Assembly (NCBI GenBank): GCA_963821705.1
Contig: CAWGEV010000005.1
Coordinates: 310,001 to 374,000, forward strand
Direction: 5' to 3'
Origin: DASUPK01 sp963821705
Lineage (GTDB): Bacteria; Actinomycetota; Thermoleophilia; Solirubrobacterales; 70-9
DNA length: 64,000 nucleotides
Shown here piece by piece: positions 48,548-55,939 of the stretch (position 1 is its first letter; every line of letters begins with the position of its first letter). The position numbers and the translations under genes are program-made. The notes below the pieces were generated by a model. It did no database searches. It saw only the letters and a list, made by a program, of their open reading frames with translations, and was not told the origin of the DNA.

Positions 48548-49524
48548 CGCGCTCCTCCGTACCACCCCCGGTGACCGCCGTGATGGACGCCGCCAGCGCC
48601 TGGCTCCCGGCCCGGATGGCCGAGGTCGAGGACCGTCTGGCGAAGCTCTCCGCCGGCTACGGGCCGCGCCTCGGCGAGGAGGCCGAGGCCACCCTGACAG
48701 CGGGCGGCAAGCGGATGCGGCCGCTCCTCGTCCTGATGGCGGCGGGCGAGGAGGCCGGGACCCTGGCGGTGCGCTCCGCCTCGGCGGTCGAGCTCGTCCA
48801 CATGGCGACCCTCGTCCACGACGACGTCCTCGACGGCGCCCCGGTTCGCCGTGGCCGTCCGACCGTGGTCGCGCGCTCCGGGCGCGACCGGGCCGTCGGC
48901 GTCGGGGATCTGCTCTTCTCCCGCGCGTTCGCGGAGCTTGCAATCGACGGCGGCGAGGCCCAGGTCACCGAGCTGAGCTCCGCCTCGGTGGCGCTGGCCC
49001 TCGGGGAGCTCGCCCAGAGGCGCGACGCCTACGACACCTCGATCACCGAGGAGCGCTATCTCGAGCGCTGCTCGCTGAAGACTGCCCGGCTCTTCGAATC
49101 GGCCTGTCGCGTGGGCCGGCTCGCCTCGGGCCTTCCCGGGACCGAGGAGCTCGCCTCCTTCGGCCGGGAGATCGGCCTTGCCTTTCAGCTTCTCGACGAC
49201 GTCCTCGACGTCACCGGCCCGCCCGAGAGGACCGGCAAGGCGCGGGGCACGGACCTGCTCGACGGCACAGTGACGCTCCCGCTGATCCTGGCGCGGCGCG
49301 CCGACCCCGAGCTCGAATCGGCCGAGCTGCGGGGACTCGATGAGCAGGGCGCGGAGGCCCTCTGCGAGCGGATCGCCGCCACTCCCGCGCTCGACGACGT
49401 CCGCGAGCGGGGGAGGCGGGGCATCGATCGGGCCAAGCTGGCGCTCGACTCGGACCACTTCAGCGGCGAGGAGCGCCAGCTGCTCGGGATGATCGCCGAC
49501 GGGGTCGTCGAGCGATACGCGTGA
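48544..49524 (+). CDS. Polyprenyl diphosphate synthase (menaquinone side chain)
   Basis: 326 aa. GGKRMRPLLVLMAA, first Asp-rich motif LVHDDVLDGAPVRRGRP, VGDLLFSRAF, and second Asp-rich motif FQLLDDVLDVTG. Long-chain trans-prenyl transferase (heptaprenyl to nonaprenyl cannot be told by eye). ATGA overlap with menG. Followed by a strong terminator. Confidence 0.93.
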   Translation: MTRSSVPPPVTAVMDAASAWLPARMAEVEDRLAKLSAGYGPRLGEEAEATLTAGGKRMRPLLVLMAAGEEAGTLAVRSASAVELVHMATLVHDDVLDGAPVRRGRPTVVARSGRDRAVGVGDLLFSRAFAELAIDGGEAQVTELSSASVALALGELAQRRDAYDTSITEERYLERCSLKTARLFESACRVGRLASGLPGTEELASFGREIGLAFQLLDDVLDVTGPPERTGKARGTDLLDGTVTLPLILARRADPELESAELRGLDEQGAEALCERIAATPALDDVRERGRRGIDRAKLALDSDHFSGEERQLLGMIADGVVERYA

Positions 49525-49528
49525 CCGT

Positions 49529-49570
49529 CTGCTGAACGAAGAACGGCCCCGAAGGGCCGCTCTTCAGCAG
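49529..49570. terminator. Hairpin between convergent genes
   Basis: CTGCTGAA (49529-49536) with TTCAGCAG (49563-49570) as an outer stem, and CGGCCC (49544-49549) with GGGCCG (49554-49559) around a CGAA tetraloop inside. No long U-tract, but the position between two convergent stops fits a bidirectional terminator. Confidence 0.7.
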
Positions 49571-49610
49571 GGAGGTGACTCGTGTTGGAGTGGTACTTCG
49601 ATGTGACTCT

Positions 49611-49964
49611 CTAGAAGTCTTCGGGGAGGATGCTGTCGTTCGCCAGCGCCATGGCGAGCTGCTCGGCCTCCTCCTCCATGTTGGCCCGGGTCAGCGCGCG
49701 GAGGTCCTCGATCAGCTCCTGGCCGCCGCGGTCGAGCTCCTCGTCGTAGGTGTCGACCTCGGACTGGGAGTAGCTGTCATGTGCCCACCGCTCGCACTCG
49801 GGGCAGCGGAGCTCGACGTGCCAGTGGCCGTCACCCTGCTCGTGCCAGTTGACCGGCTGGACCAGGATCGAGGAGCAGCTCGGGCAGGCGTGCATGCCCT
49901 CGGCCGACTTGCCTGACTGGTGCGTGCGGGGCTCGGTCTTTGTCCGCTTCGCCATGGGTGACAT
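49611..49964 (-). CDS. Zinc-ribbon protein, unknown function
   Basis: 117 aa. Two CxxC knuckles (CPSC and CPEC) about 37 residues apart with GHWHVELRCPECERW between, followed by an acidic helical C-terminus (TYDEELDRGGQELIEDL). ATG 49964 or 49955 is the likely start; the open frame upstream runs into the divergent dcd promoter region and is unlikely to be coding. Possibly regulatory or an RNA/DNA-binding adaptor. Confidence 0.75.
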   Translation of the reverse strand: MSPMAKRTKTEPRTHQSGKSAEGMHACPSCSSILVQPVNWHEQGDGHWHVELRCPECERWAHDSYSQSEVDTYDEELDRGGQELIEDLRALTRANMEEEAEQLAMALANDSILPEDF

Positions 49965-49990
49965 ATCGGCCGCCCGGGCGCCAGCTTTAG

Positions 49991-50011
49991 GCGAAAAGTG
50001 AGGCTTTTCGC
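49991..50011. promoter_or_regulatory. Perfect 8-bp inverted repeat between divergent genes
   Basis: GCGAAAAG (49991-49998) and CTTTTCGC (50004-50011) with a 5-nt loop in the spacer between the zinc-ribbon gene and dcd. Operator or leader hairpin; no further evidence. Confidence 0.4.
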
Positions 50012-50070
50012 GGTCTACGGATAACCCGCATCCAGCGCATTCTCCGTGCGTGGGCGTGTGACGCCCGGAA

Positions 50071-50076
50071 TAGACT
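50071..50076 (+). promoter_or_regulatory. -10 box TAGACT of dcd (leaderless type)
   Basis: TAGACT ends six nt before the GTG at 50083. Confidence 0.5.
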
Positions 50077-50082
50077 GAATTC

Positions 50083-50718
50083 GTGGTTTTGAGCGACCGC
50101 ACGATCAAGGAGGAGGTCGCGGCCGGCAGGCTGGTCTTCGATCCCTACGACGAGGCGCTCGTGCAGCCCTCGAGCGTCGACGTGCGGGTCGACCGCAGCT
50201 TCCGGGTGTTCAACAACTCCCGCTACCCCTACATAGACGTGCGGGAGCCGATGGAGAACCTGACCGAGCTCGTCACGGTCTCCGATGACGAGCCGTTCGT
50301 GCTCCACCCGGGCGAGTTCGTGCTCGGCCAGACCCTCGAGCGGGTGCGGCTTCCCGACGACCTGGTGGCGCGCCTCGAGGGCAAGAGCTCCCTCGGGCGG
50401 CTCGGCCTGGTCATCCACTCCACCGCGGGTTTCGTCGACCCCGGCTTCGAGGGGAACCTCACCCTCGAGCTCTCCAACCTCGCCAACCTGCCGATCACCA
50501 TCTACCACGGCATGCCGATCGGGCAGATCTCGTTCATGCGCATGGATGGGCCGGTGGAGCACGCCTACGGCGCCCGAGAGGCCGGCAGCAAGTACCAGGG
50601 GCAGGCGGAGCCCACGGCCAGCCGCTTCTATCTCAACTTCCAGCGTGAAACGGGTGGCGCTGACGCGCCCCCTCGCACAAACCCGAATGGCGGGGGTCGC
50701 ACGAGGAGCAAGCGCTAG
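50083..50718 (+). CDS. dcd: dCTP deaminase
   Basis: 211 aa. Makes dUTP, or dUMP if bifunctional. VLSDRTIKEEVAAGRL, QPSSVDVRVDRSFRVF, RLEGKSSLGRLGLVIHSTAG, FVDPGFEGNLTLEL and SKYQGQ are the family blocks. The actinobacterial enzyme is often the bifunctional DCD-DUT; I cannot decide between them by eye. The last 20 residues are a Gly/Arg/Asn tail. Confidence 0.94.
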   Translation: MVLSDRTIKEEVAAGRLVFDPYDEALVQPSSVDVRVDRSFRVFNNSRYPYIDVREPMENLTELVTVSDDEPFVLHPGEFVLGQTLERVRLPDDLVARLEGKSSLGRLGLVIHSTAGFVDPGFEGNLTLELSNLANLPITIYHGMPIGQISFMRMDGPVEHAYGAREAGSKYQGQAEPTASRFYLNFQRETGGADAPPRTNPNGGGRTRSKR

Positions 50719-50752
50719 GCGCGTAGTTGCGGGCCGGGGGCCCAGCTGCCGC

Positions 50753-50758
50753 TAACAT
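50753..50758 (+). promoter_or_regulatory. -10 box TAACAT of tatA (leaderless type)
   Basis: TAACAT ends seven nt before the ATG at 50766. Confidence 0.5.
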
Positions 50759-50765
50759 CCGCTCG

Positions 50766-51035
50766 ATGCCCAACGTGGGACCGCTGGAGATAGCTGTAGT
50801 TCTCGTCATCGTGCTGATCATCTTCGGGCCGAAGCGCCTTCCGGAGCTCGGCCAGTCGATGGGGCGTGGCATCCGCGAGTTCAAGAGCTCGCTCTCCGGG
50901 GACAAGGACAAAGACTCCCCCGAGGAGCAGCGTCGCGAGCTGCAGGCAAGCCAGGCTGCGGAACCCGGCGCAGAGAGCAAGCCCGCGGAGCCGGTCGAGG
51001 GCGAGGTCGTTTCGCCCACCGAGAACAAGGCCTAG
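50766..51035 (+). CDS. tatA: Sec-independent translocase subunit TatA
   Basis: 89 aa. One membrane helix (GPLEIAVVLVIVLIIFGPKRL) with the FGPKRLPELG hinge, an amphipathic helix (SMGRGIREFKSSLSG) and an acidic, disordered tail. Pore-forming element of the twin-arginine system; tatC follows after three nt. No tatB in the window. Confidence 0.95.
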   Translation: MPNVGPLEIAVVLVIVLIIFGPKRLPELGQSMGRGIREFKSSLSGDKDKDSPEEQRRELQASQAAEPGAESKPAEPVEGEVVSPTENKA

Positions 51036-51038
51036 TCA

Positions 51039-51827
51039 ATGGCCCGGCTGAGGCCGGTCGACTTCGAGGACCGGCTCACGCTCGTCGAGCACCTCGACGA
51101 GCTTCGTTCGCGCATCATCATCTCGATCGTCGCCTTCACGGCCGCCTTCGCGCTCTGCTTCTGGCAGAACGGTCACCTCCTCGACATCGCTAACGCGCCG
51201 CTGCCGGGGAACAAGACACCGATCACCTTCGGCGTAGCCGAGCCGTTCACGACCACGGTGACGATCAGCGCCTACGCGGCGATCGTCATCACCCTGCCGG
51301 TGATCCTGTACGAGGCCTACGCCTTCATCCTCCCGGCGCTCACCGACCGGGAGAGGAGGGTGGTCGTCCCGTTCCTGATCCTGGTCCCCGTCCTCTTCGT
51401 GGCGGGCGTGGTCTTCGGCTACTTCGTGGTGCTCCCCGCCGCCACCAAGTTCCTCCTCAACTTCAACCACAACCAGTTCAACATCCAGATCCGGGCGCGC
51501 GACTACTACAGCTTCTTCACCCTGACCCTGGGGGTGATGGGGCTGATCTTCCAATTGCCGATCGGGATCCTCGCCGTCACCCGCCTCGGCATCACGACGC
51601 CGAGGCAGCTCGCGAAGAACCGCCGCTACGCCTACGTGATCATCGCCGTCGTCGCAATGCTGCTGCCCGGCACGGATCCGGTGAGCATGCTGCTGGAGAT
51701 GGTCCCGCTGATCGTCCTCTTCGAGGCCAGCCTGCTGTTGGCCCGCCTCGTGGGGACCCCGAGCGAGCAATCGCGCGACACCGAGATCACCGTCTCCGAG
51801 CCGCCGCCGGGCGGCGTGGGCGCGTAG
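51039..51827 (+). CDS. tatC: Sec-independent translocase subunit TatC
   Basis: 262 aa, six membrane helices. LTLVEHLDELRSRIIISI at the N-terminus, the conserved periplasmic-loop region VAEPFTTTV, ILYEAYAFILPALTDRERR, and FGYFVVLPAATKFLLNF. Receptor for twin-arginine signal peptides; the Rieske protein QcrA is a plausible client. Confidence 0.95.
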   Translation: MARLRPVDFEDRLTLVEHLDELRSRIIISIVAFTAAFALCFWQNGHLLDIANAPLPGNKTPITFGVAEPFTTTVTISAYAAIVITLPVILYEAYAFILPALTDRERRVVVPFLILVPVLFVAGVVFGYFVVLPAATKFLLNFNHNQFNIQIRARDYYSFFTLTLGVMGLIFQLPIGILAVTRLGITTPRQLAKNRRYAYVIIAVVAMLLPGTDPVSMLLEMVPLIVLFEASLLLARLVGTPSEQSRDTEITVSEPPPGGVGA

Positions 51828-51838
51828 CCGCGACCCTC

Positions 51839-51844
51839 TAGGCT
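51839..51844 (+). promoter_or_regulatory. -10 box TAGGCT (leaderless type)
   Basis: TAGGCT ends six nt before the GTG at 51851. Confidence 0.45.
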
Positions 51845-51850
51845 TCCGCC

Positions 51851-52699
51851 GTGCTCTTCGACCTGCAGAGTCCCGGCCGTCGCCGCGTGGTCCGCGTCGT
51901 CTTCGGCGGGCTGGCGCTGATCTTCGCCATCAGCTTCGTCTTCCTGGGCGTCGGCACCGGAGCCGCCGGCTTCAGCTTCAGCGACCTCTTCGGGGGAGGC
52001 GGCAGCAGCAGCTCCACCGCCTTCGACGGCCAGATCACCACGGCCGAGAAGCAGGTGCAGGCGAATCCGAACGACAGCGCCGCCCTCGCCAGCCTGGTGC
52101 AGCTGCACTACTCGGCGGCCAACGCCAACGTCGACAGCAGCGGCCGGCCGACCAGCGACGGCGAGCAGCACCTCCGTGAGGCCGCGGATGCGTGGAACAA
52201 GTACTACAAGCTGGTCAAGGGGAAGGTGTCGACTACGGCCGCGCTGTATGCGCTCAACACGTTCGACCTGTTGGCCCAGCTCGACTTCCAAACCGCCCGG
52301 ACCGACACCAGCACCTCGGAGGCGCTCGCGGACATCAACTCTGCGGTCACGGATTGGAAGTCGGCCGCGCAAGCCCAGCAGGCGCTGATCAACGCGCAGC
52401 CGAACAAGGCGACCTCGAACTCATACGCCCGCCTGGCCCAGTACCTCTACCTCGCCGGTGAGACCCAGGCAGGCGACCAGGCCCTCGCCAAGGCGAAGCA
52501 GGCGAAGGGCGCGAACGCCTCGGCCCTCGACTCCCAGATGAGCCAGATCAAGCAGCTGGGCCAGCAGCTCCAGACCGCGATCAAGCAGCTCCAGAAGCAG
52601 CAACAGAAGACGCAGGGCGCGGCCGGCGGCGGCAACCCGCTCGGCGGCGTCGGGGGTGGCGGGGGCGGCCTCGGCGGGGTCGGCACCGGCGGGCTCTAA
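51851..52699 (+). CDS. Membrane-anchored TPR-like protein
   Basis: 282 aa. One N-terminal helix (VVFGGLALIFAISFVFLGVG) followed by a Gly/Ser linker. Helical repeats consistent with tetratricopeptide folds follow (AEKQVQANPNDSAALASLVQ; YARLAQYLYLAGETQAGDQA). Then comes a Gln/Lys coiled stretch (QQLQTAIKQLQKQQQKTQ) and a Gly-rich tail. A scaffold at the outer face is plausible; function unknown. Confidence 0.72.
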   Translation: MLFDLQSPGRRRVVRVVFGGLALIFAISFVFLGVGTGAAGFSFSDLFGGGGSSSSTAFDGQITTAEKQVQANPNDSAALASLVQLHYSAANANVDSSGRPTSDGEQHLREAADAWNKYYKLVKGKVSTTAALYALNTFDLLAQLDFQTARTDTSTSEALADINSAVTDWKSAAQAQQALINAQPNKATSNSYARLAQYLYLAGETQAGDQALAKAKQAKGANASALDSQMSQIKQLGQQLQTAIKQLQKQQQKTQGAAGGGNPLGGVGGGGGGLGGVGTGGL

Positions 52700-52716
52700 C
52701 GGCTCGCCACCCTTCC

Positions 52717-52722
52717 TATAAT
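52717..52722 (+). promoter_or_regulatory. -10 box TATAAT of tRNA-Lys
   Basis: Consensus TATAAT ending 14 nt before the tRNA. Confidence 0.6.
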
Positions 52723-52736
52723 TTCGCCCTCCACCA

Positions 52737-52809
52737 GGGCCGTTAGCTCAGCTGGTAGAGCAGGAGACTCTTAATCTCAAGGTCGCAGGTTCGATCCCTG
52801 CACGGCCCA
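52737..52809 (+). tRNA. tRNA-Lys (CTT)
   Basis: 73 nt. Acceptor GGGCCGT pairs with ACGGCCC (52802-52808), discriminator A at 52809. The anticodon loop CTCTTAA gives CTT. T-arm GCAGGTTCGATCCCTGC is canonical. CCA is not encoded. A convergent minus-strand gene ends at 52812. Confidence 0.95.
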
Positions 52810-52811
52810 TC

Positions 52812-53096
52812 TCACTTCGACGGCGTGTTCCGGGTTCCGGAGCGGCGCTTCGCTGCTTCGGCTCGGCGTTGGTACACCTTTCGCCGCTCCCCCTGCCAGG
52901 CGATGGTCCCCCAGGTGACCAGGAACCCCCCGGCGAAGAAGAGGACCAGGTCGAGGGCGACCAGGCCGACCGAACCCTTGTGAACGAAGGCGGCCGGATA
53001 CAGCAGCAGCGACCCGATCACGGCCATCAGGCCGACCAGGGCCACGAATGGGATTCGCCATTGCCTGCTTCTCGCCCAGCGGGCTAGGGAGCGCAT
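52812..53096 (-). CDS. Small two-helix membrane protein
   Basis: 94 aa with two hydrophobic segments (about 14-36 and 42-66) and a basic C-terminus (RRKVYQRRAEAAKRR). Similar small proteins are common in the lineage; no family recognised. It follows the universal-stress gene region on the same strand only loosely (its start is 13 nt from that gene's stop). Confidence 0.6.
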   Translation of the reverse strand: MRSLARWARSRQWRIPFVALVGLMAVIGSLLLYPAAFVHKGSVGLVALDLVLFFAGGFLVTWGTIAWQGERRKVYQRRAEAAKRRSGTRNTPSK

Positions 53097-53109
53097 CGAA
53101 GGGTTGATA

Positions 53110-53538
53110 TCAGGCGGAAGCCGGTACGACCAGCACGGGCTGCTTTGAGATGTGCAGCAGCCGCTGCGTGACGCTGCCGAGGAGTAGGCCCTCGATCGGC
53201 GAATGGCCGCGTGTGCCGGCGACGATCAGGTCAGCGCCCGCCTTCTCGGCGATGTCGGCGATGGCGTGTGCGACGCCGGACCCTCCGGCCATCACGTCGC
53301 CCAGCTCGAGGCTCACGTCGATCCCCTGGGCTTTGAGGTCCTTGACGAGATCCCTGAGCTCCTCCTGGCTTTCGTCCTCGTCGGCATGGATGGGCGCCCG
53401 GCCCTTGGTGGCCATCCTCTCCTCGACGTGGGCGATGACCAGCTTTCCCTCGCCGCTCTTCGCGAGCTCGGCCGCGATCGGGACGGCACGCTTCGCGGTA
53501 TCCGAGCCGTCATGGGCGAGAACGATTGTCTTGAACAT
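53110..53538 (-). CDS. Universal stress protein (UspA family)
   Basis: 142 aa. TIVLAHDGSDTAKRAVPIA at the N-terminus and the ATP-binding loop GADLIVAGTRGHSPIEGLLLGSV (split G-x2-G-x9-G-[ST] motif) at the C-terminus, so probably an ATP-binding Usp. ATG at 53538. Same strand as a regulatory DUF294 protein and a second Usp. Confidence 0.9.
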   Translation of the reverse strand: MFKTIVLAHDGSDTAKRAVPIAAELAKSGEGKLVIAHVEERMATKGRAPIHADEDESQEELRDLVKDLKAQGIDVSLELGDVMAGGSGVAHAIADIAEKAGADLIVAGTRGHSPIEGLLLGSVTQRLLHISKQPVLVVPASA

Positions 53539-53578
53539 CTCCTACCTCTCTTCTGGACAACAGGCGAACAACGAAGGT

Positions 53579-55405
53579 TCACATCCCCATCGGGGCATAG
53601 GTGGAGAGCTTTCTCTGCTGCTCGGCGACCTCCTCGAAGGCCTCCCGCAGGGTGGCGCGCTGCAGAGCCGGCAGCGTCTCGGGATCGATGAGGTTGTCGA
53701 GCGGGCGACCCTCCCGCAGGCAGGCGGCGTGGTGCTCGAGCCGTATTCGTGCCACCAGCGAGAACGCCTCGCGAAGGTTCGTGGTCTGGACTGCGTCGAT
53801 GCTCCCGCTGGCCTCGGCGGCGACCAGCCGGGCCAGTGTGCCCGAGACGGTGATCCCGCTCGAGATCGCGTAGTAGCGCGCCAGGTTGGCGACGGGCAGC
53901 GCCCCTCCCTTCTTCAGGTCGATCCGCCCGTCGTCGTCGGTGTTGAACCTGCCGCGCCGCTTCAAGGGGACCGGCCAATCGGTCACGGTGCGAGCCAGCC
54001 GGCCCAGGAAGTCCGGGTAATCCCGCGCGCTGCGCAGGACCGCGACAAGCGACGGGACGATCTCGAGGCCGCCGCCGACGGTCCGGAAGTCGAACGTCAC
54101 GGCCGCTCGGACGAGGTGTGAGCGGTCCGGATGCTCGAGGCAGGCCTGCAGCTCGTCCCTCCACCGGGACGCGGACATGCGCCACCTCGGGCTGCGCGCC
54201 AGGACCTCGGCGTTGTCCTCGCCGAATCCGCTGCGGGCGAGCCCGTCGTTCACGTCCGCCGCCACTCGCTGGAAGAACTCGTCGGCCTGCTCATCCGCAT
54301 CGTCCGAGTAGGCGAACGCGTTGTCCTGGTCGGACGCCAGCGTCAGCTCCCGCCGCGCGACGCTGCCCAGCGCCATCCATGCCCATGCGGTGGGCGCCTG
54401 CCCGTGGCGCTCGAAGGCGAAGTCCAGCAGCCGCATCGTGACCAGGTCGCTCTCTGCCGCCAGCACCCTCGTGATGTCGAGCGGGGCCAGCCCTGCGGAA
54501 AGCAGCGAGGTCAGGAGACGAGGCAGTTCCCGCTTGACGGTCTCCACCAGCATGTCGGTGTCGGTCGCCTCCTTCAGCTCCCGGCGAACGGCGAAGGACG
54601 AATGCTCGCCTCCCGCGAGATCCTCGATGCCGAGCAGGCCAACGATCCTCCCGTTCCGGTCGGTGACGCAGAGGTCGCGGCGATGAGCCTCGAGCAGCTC
54701 TACGAGCATCTCTCCCACCGTGTGGTCGCCGGGCGCCAGCAGTGGCTCGGTCTGGGCGACTGTGCTGACCGGATCGTCCGGAGAGCGGCCTGCCGCGAGG
54801 CCCTGCTCCCGCAGGTCCGCATCCGTCACCAAGCCCATGCCGTCGGCCAGTCGCACCAGGGCCGCGGGTCGGTCCTCATCGGTCATCAGGCTTGCGGCCA
54901 GGCGCAGCGAGACGTCCGGCTCCAGAACGAGCGGCTCGCGGTCCACCAGGGAGCTCAGCCGCATCAGGCTCAGGTCGGGGAGCGCGTGGGCCACGTCCCC
55001 GGTCCGGACCAAGCGCTCCCGCAAGCTCGACGCGATGAAAGCCGCCCCCGCCGGGTGGCCCAGCACCCGGAGTGCCGGCTCGCGAGGGATGAAGAGGACG
55101 GTCGAGTCCTCGTGGGCGATCACGCTGAAGGCCGGCGCCAGGCCGCTGAGCAGCGACGGATGCCCGAAGCATTCCCCGGGCTCGAGCGTGTAGACGACCT
55201 GCCCGTCGTGGACGAGGTCCATGGCTCCCGTGCGGACGACGTACATGCCCTGGGAGGGCTCCCCGTCCTCGACGACCACGGCCGAGCCGGCCGGCACGCT
55301 CATCGGCTCCGCCGCCTCGGCCGCGGCGCGCCGCTCCTCCTCTCCGACGGCGTCGAACGGAGGCTGGTGGGCCAGGAACTCCGCGAACTGGTCGGTGTCG
55401 GTCAG
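53579..55405 (-). CDS. cNMP-binding / CBS / DUF294 nucleotidyltransferase-like protein (CTG start proposed)
   Basis: 608 aa. Cyclic-nucleotide-binding domain about 8-120 (FLAHQPPFDAV, then GECFGHPSLLSG), two CBS motifs about 150-270 (VTDADLREQGLA; DRNGRIVGLLGIEDLAGG), then DUF294 nucleotidyltransferase with ALGSVARRELTLASDQDNAF (the GSxxRxE...D-x-D pattern) and its C-terminal domain to the end. It resembles GlnD-like regulatory proteins. The frame opens with CTG at 55405, overlapping the upstream TGA as CTGA; the next NTG would remove part of the cNMP domain. The missing piece may be a rare CTG start. Confidence 0.85.
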   Translation of the reverse strand: MTDTDQFAEFLAHQPPFDAVGEEERRAAAEAAEPMSVPAGSAVVVEDGEPSQGMYVVRTGAMDLVHDGQVVYTLEPGECFGHPSLLSGLAPAFSVIAHEDSTVLFIPREPALRVLGHPAGAAFIASSLRERLVRTGDVAHALPDLSLMRLSSLVDREPLVLEPDVSLRLAASLMTDEDRPAALVRLADGMGLVTDADLREQGLAAGRSPDDPVSTVAQTEPLLAPGDHTVGEMLVELLEAHRRDLCVTDRNGRIVGLLGIEDLAGGEHSSFAVRRELKEATDTDMLVETVKRELPRLLTSLLSAGLAPLDITRVLAAESDLVTMRLLDFAFERHGQAPTAWAWMALGSVARRELTLASDQDNAFAYSDDADEQADEFFQRVAADVNDGLARSGFGEDNAEVLARSPRWRMSASRWRDELQACLEHPDRSHLVRAAVTFDFRTVGGGLEIVPSLVAVLRSARDYPDFLGRLARTVTDWPVPLKRRGRFNTDDDGRIDLKKGGALPVANLARYYAISSGITVSGTLARLVAAEASGSIDAVQTTNLREAFSLVARIRLEHHAACLREGRPLDNLIDPETLPALQRATLREAFEEVAEQQRKLSTYAPMGM

Positions 55406-55920
55406 GATTCCGTGACGAGGTAGACGGGAATGTTCGCCCGCCTCCGCACCCGCTGCGGCTCCTGGGACCAGATCATGTTCCCGACCAGGCGCCCGCGGGG
55501 CTCGTCGGCCGTCATCACGATCGCGCCACAGCGGTGGACTTGCGCCTCCTCGACGATCTTCTTGGCCGCGTTGCGCGTCCCGATCACATGGGCGTCCGCC
55601 TCCAGGCCCCAGCTCTTCAGCGCCCGCACCGCGAGCTCCGCCTTCTTGCGCTGTTCTTCCCACTCGCGCTTGTTGGGCATCAGGCCCGGGTTGGGAAAGC
55701 CGAAGCTCGTGCCCCAGATGCGGGCGATGACCATCACGTGGACCCGGGCGTCGCAGCGCTCGGCGATCCGAGCGGCCAGCCTCATCGCGGGTTCGGAGAT
55801 GTCCCGGTCCTCAGAGGCGAGCAGCACCGCCTGGACGTCGAGCGTGTCGGGATCGGGCGGTTCTCCAGATGCGCCTGGGGCGCCGCCACCGCGGCGCCCC
55901 AGTTGAAGCAGCGTCGTCAC
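55402..55920 (-). CDS. Universal stress protein-like domain protein
   Basis: 172 aa. A Pro/Gly-rich 25-residue lead, then AVLLASEDRDISEPAMRLAARIAERC (Usp strand-helix start), VMVIARIWG, and CGAIVMTADEPRGRLVGNM where the usual GxxG phosphate loop is modified. Likely a degenerate Usp without ATP binding. GTG at 55920, 20 nt after the permease stop; co-transcribed with it and with the DUF294 gene. Confidence 0.82.
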   Translation of the reverse strand: MTTLLQLGRRGGGAPGASGEPPDPDTLDVQAVLLASEDRDISEPAMRLAARIAERCDARVHVMVIARIWGTSFGFPNPGLMPNKREWEEQRKKAELAVRALKSWGLEADAHVIGTRNAAKKIVEEAQVHRCGAIVMTADEPRGRLVGNMIWSQEPQRVRRRANIPVYLVTES

Positions 55921-55939
55921 CTGCCCGCCGTCGCCGTCG

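Noticed and set aside
50646..50718. Third copy of the nested hairpin (GGGTGGCGCT at the dcd 3' end)
   Set aside because: It has a left-half resemblance but lacks the CGGCGacaggACCC right half, so no structure forms.
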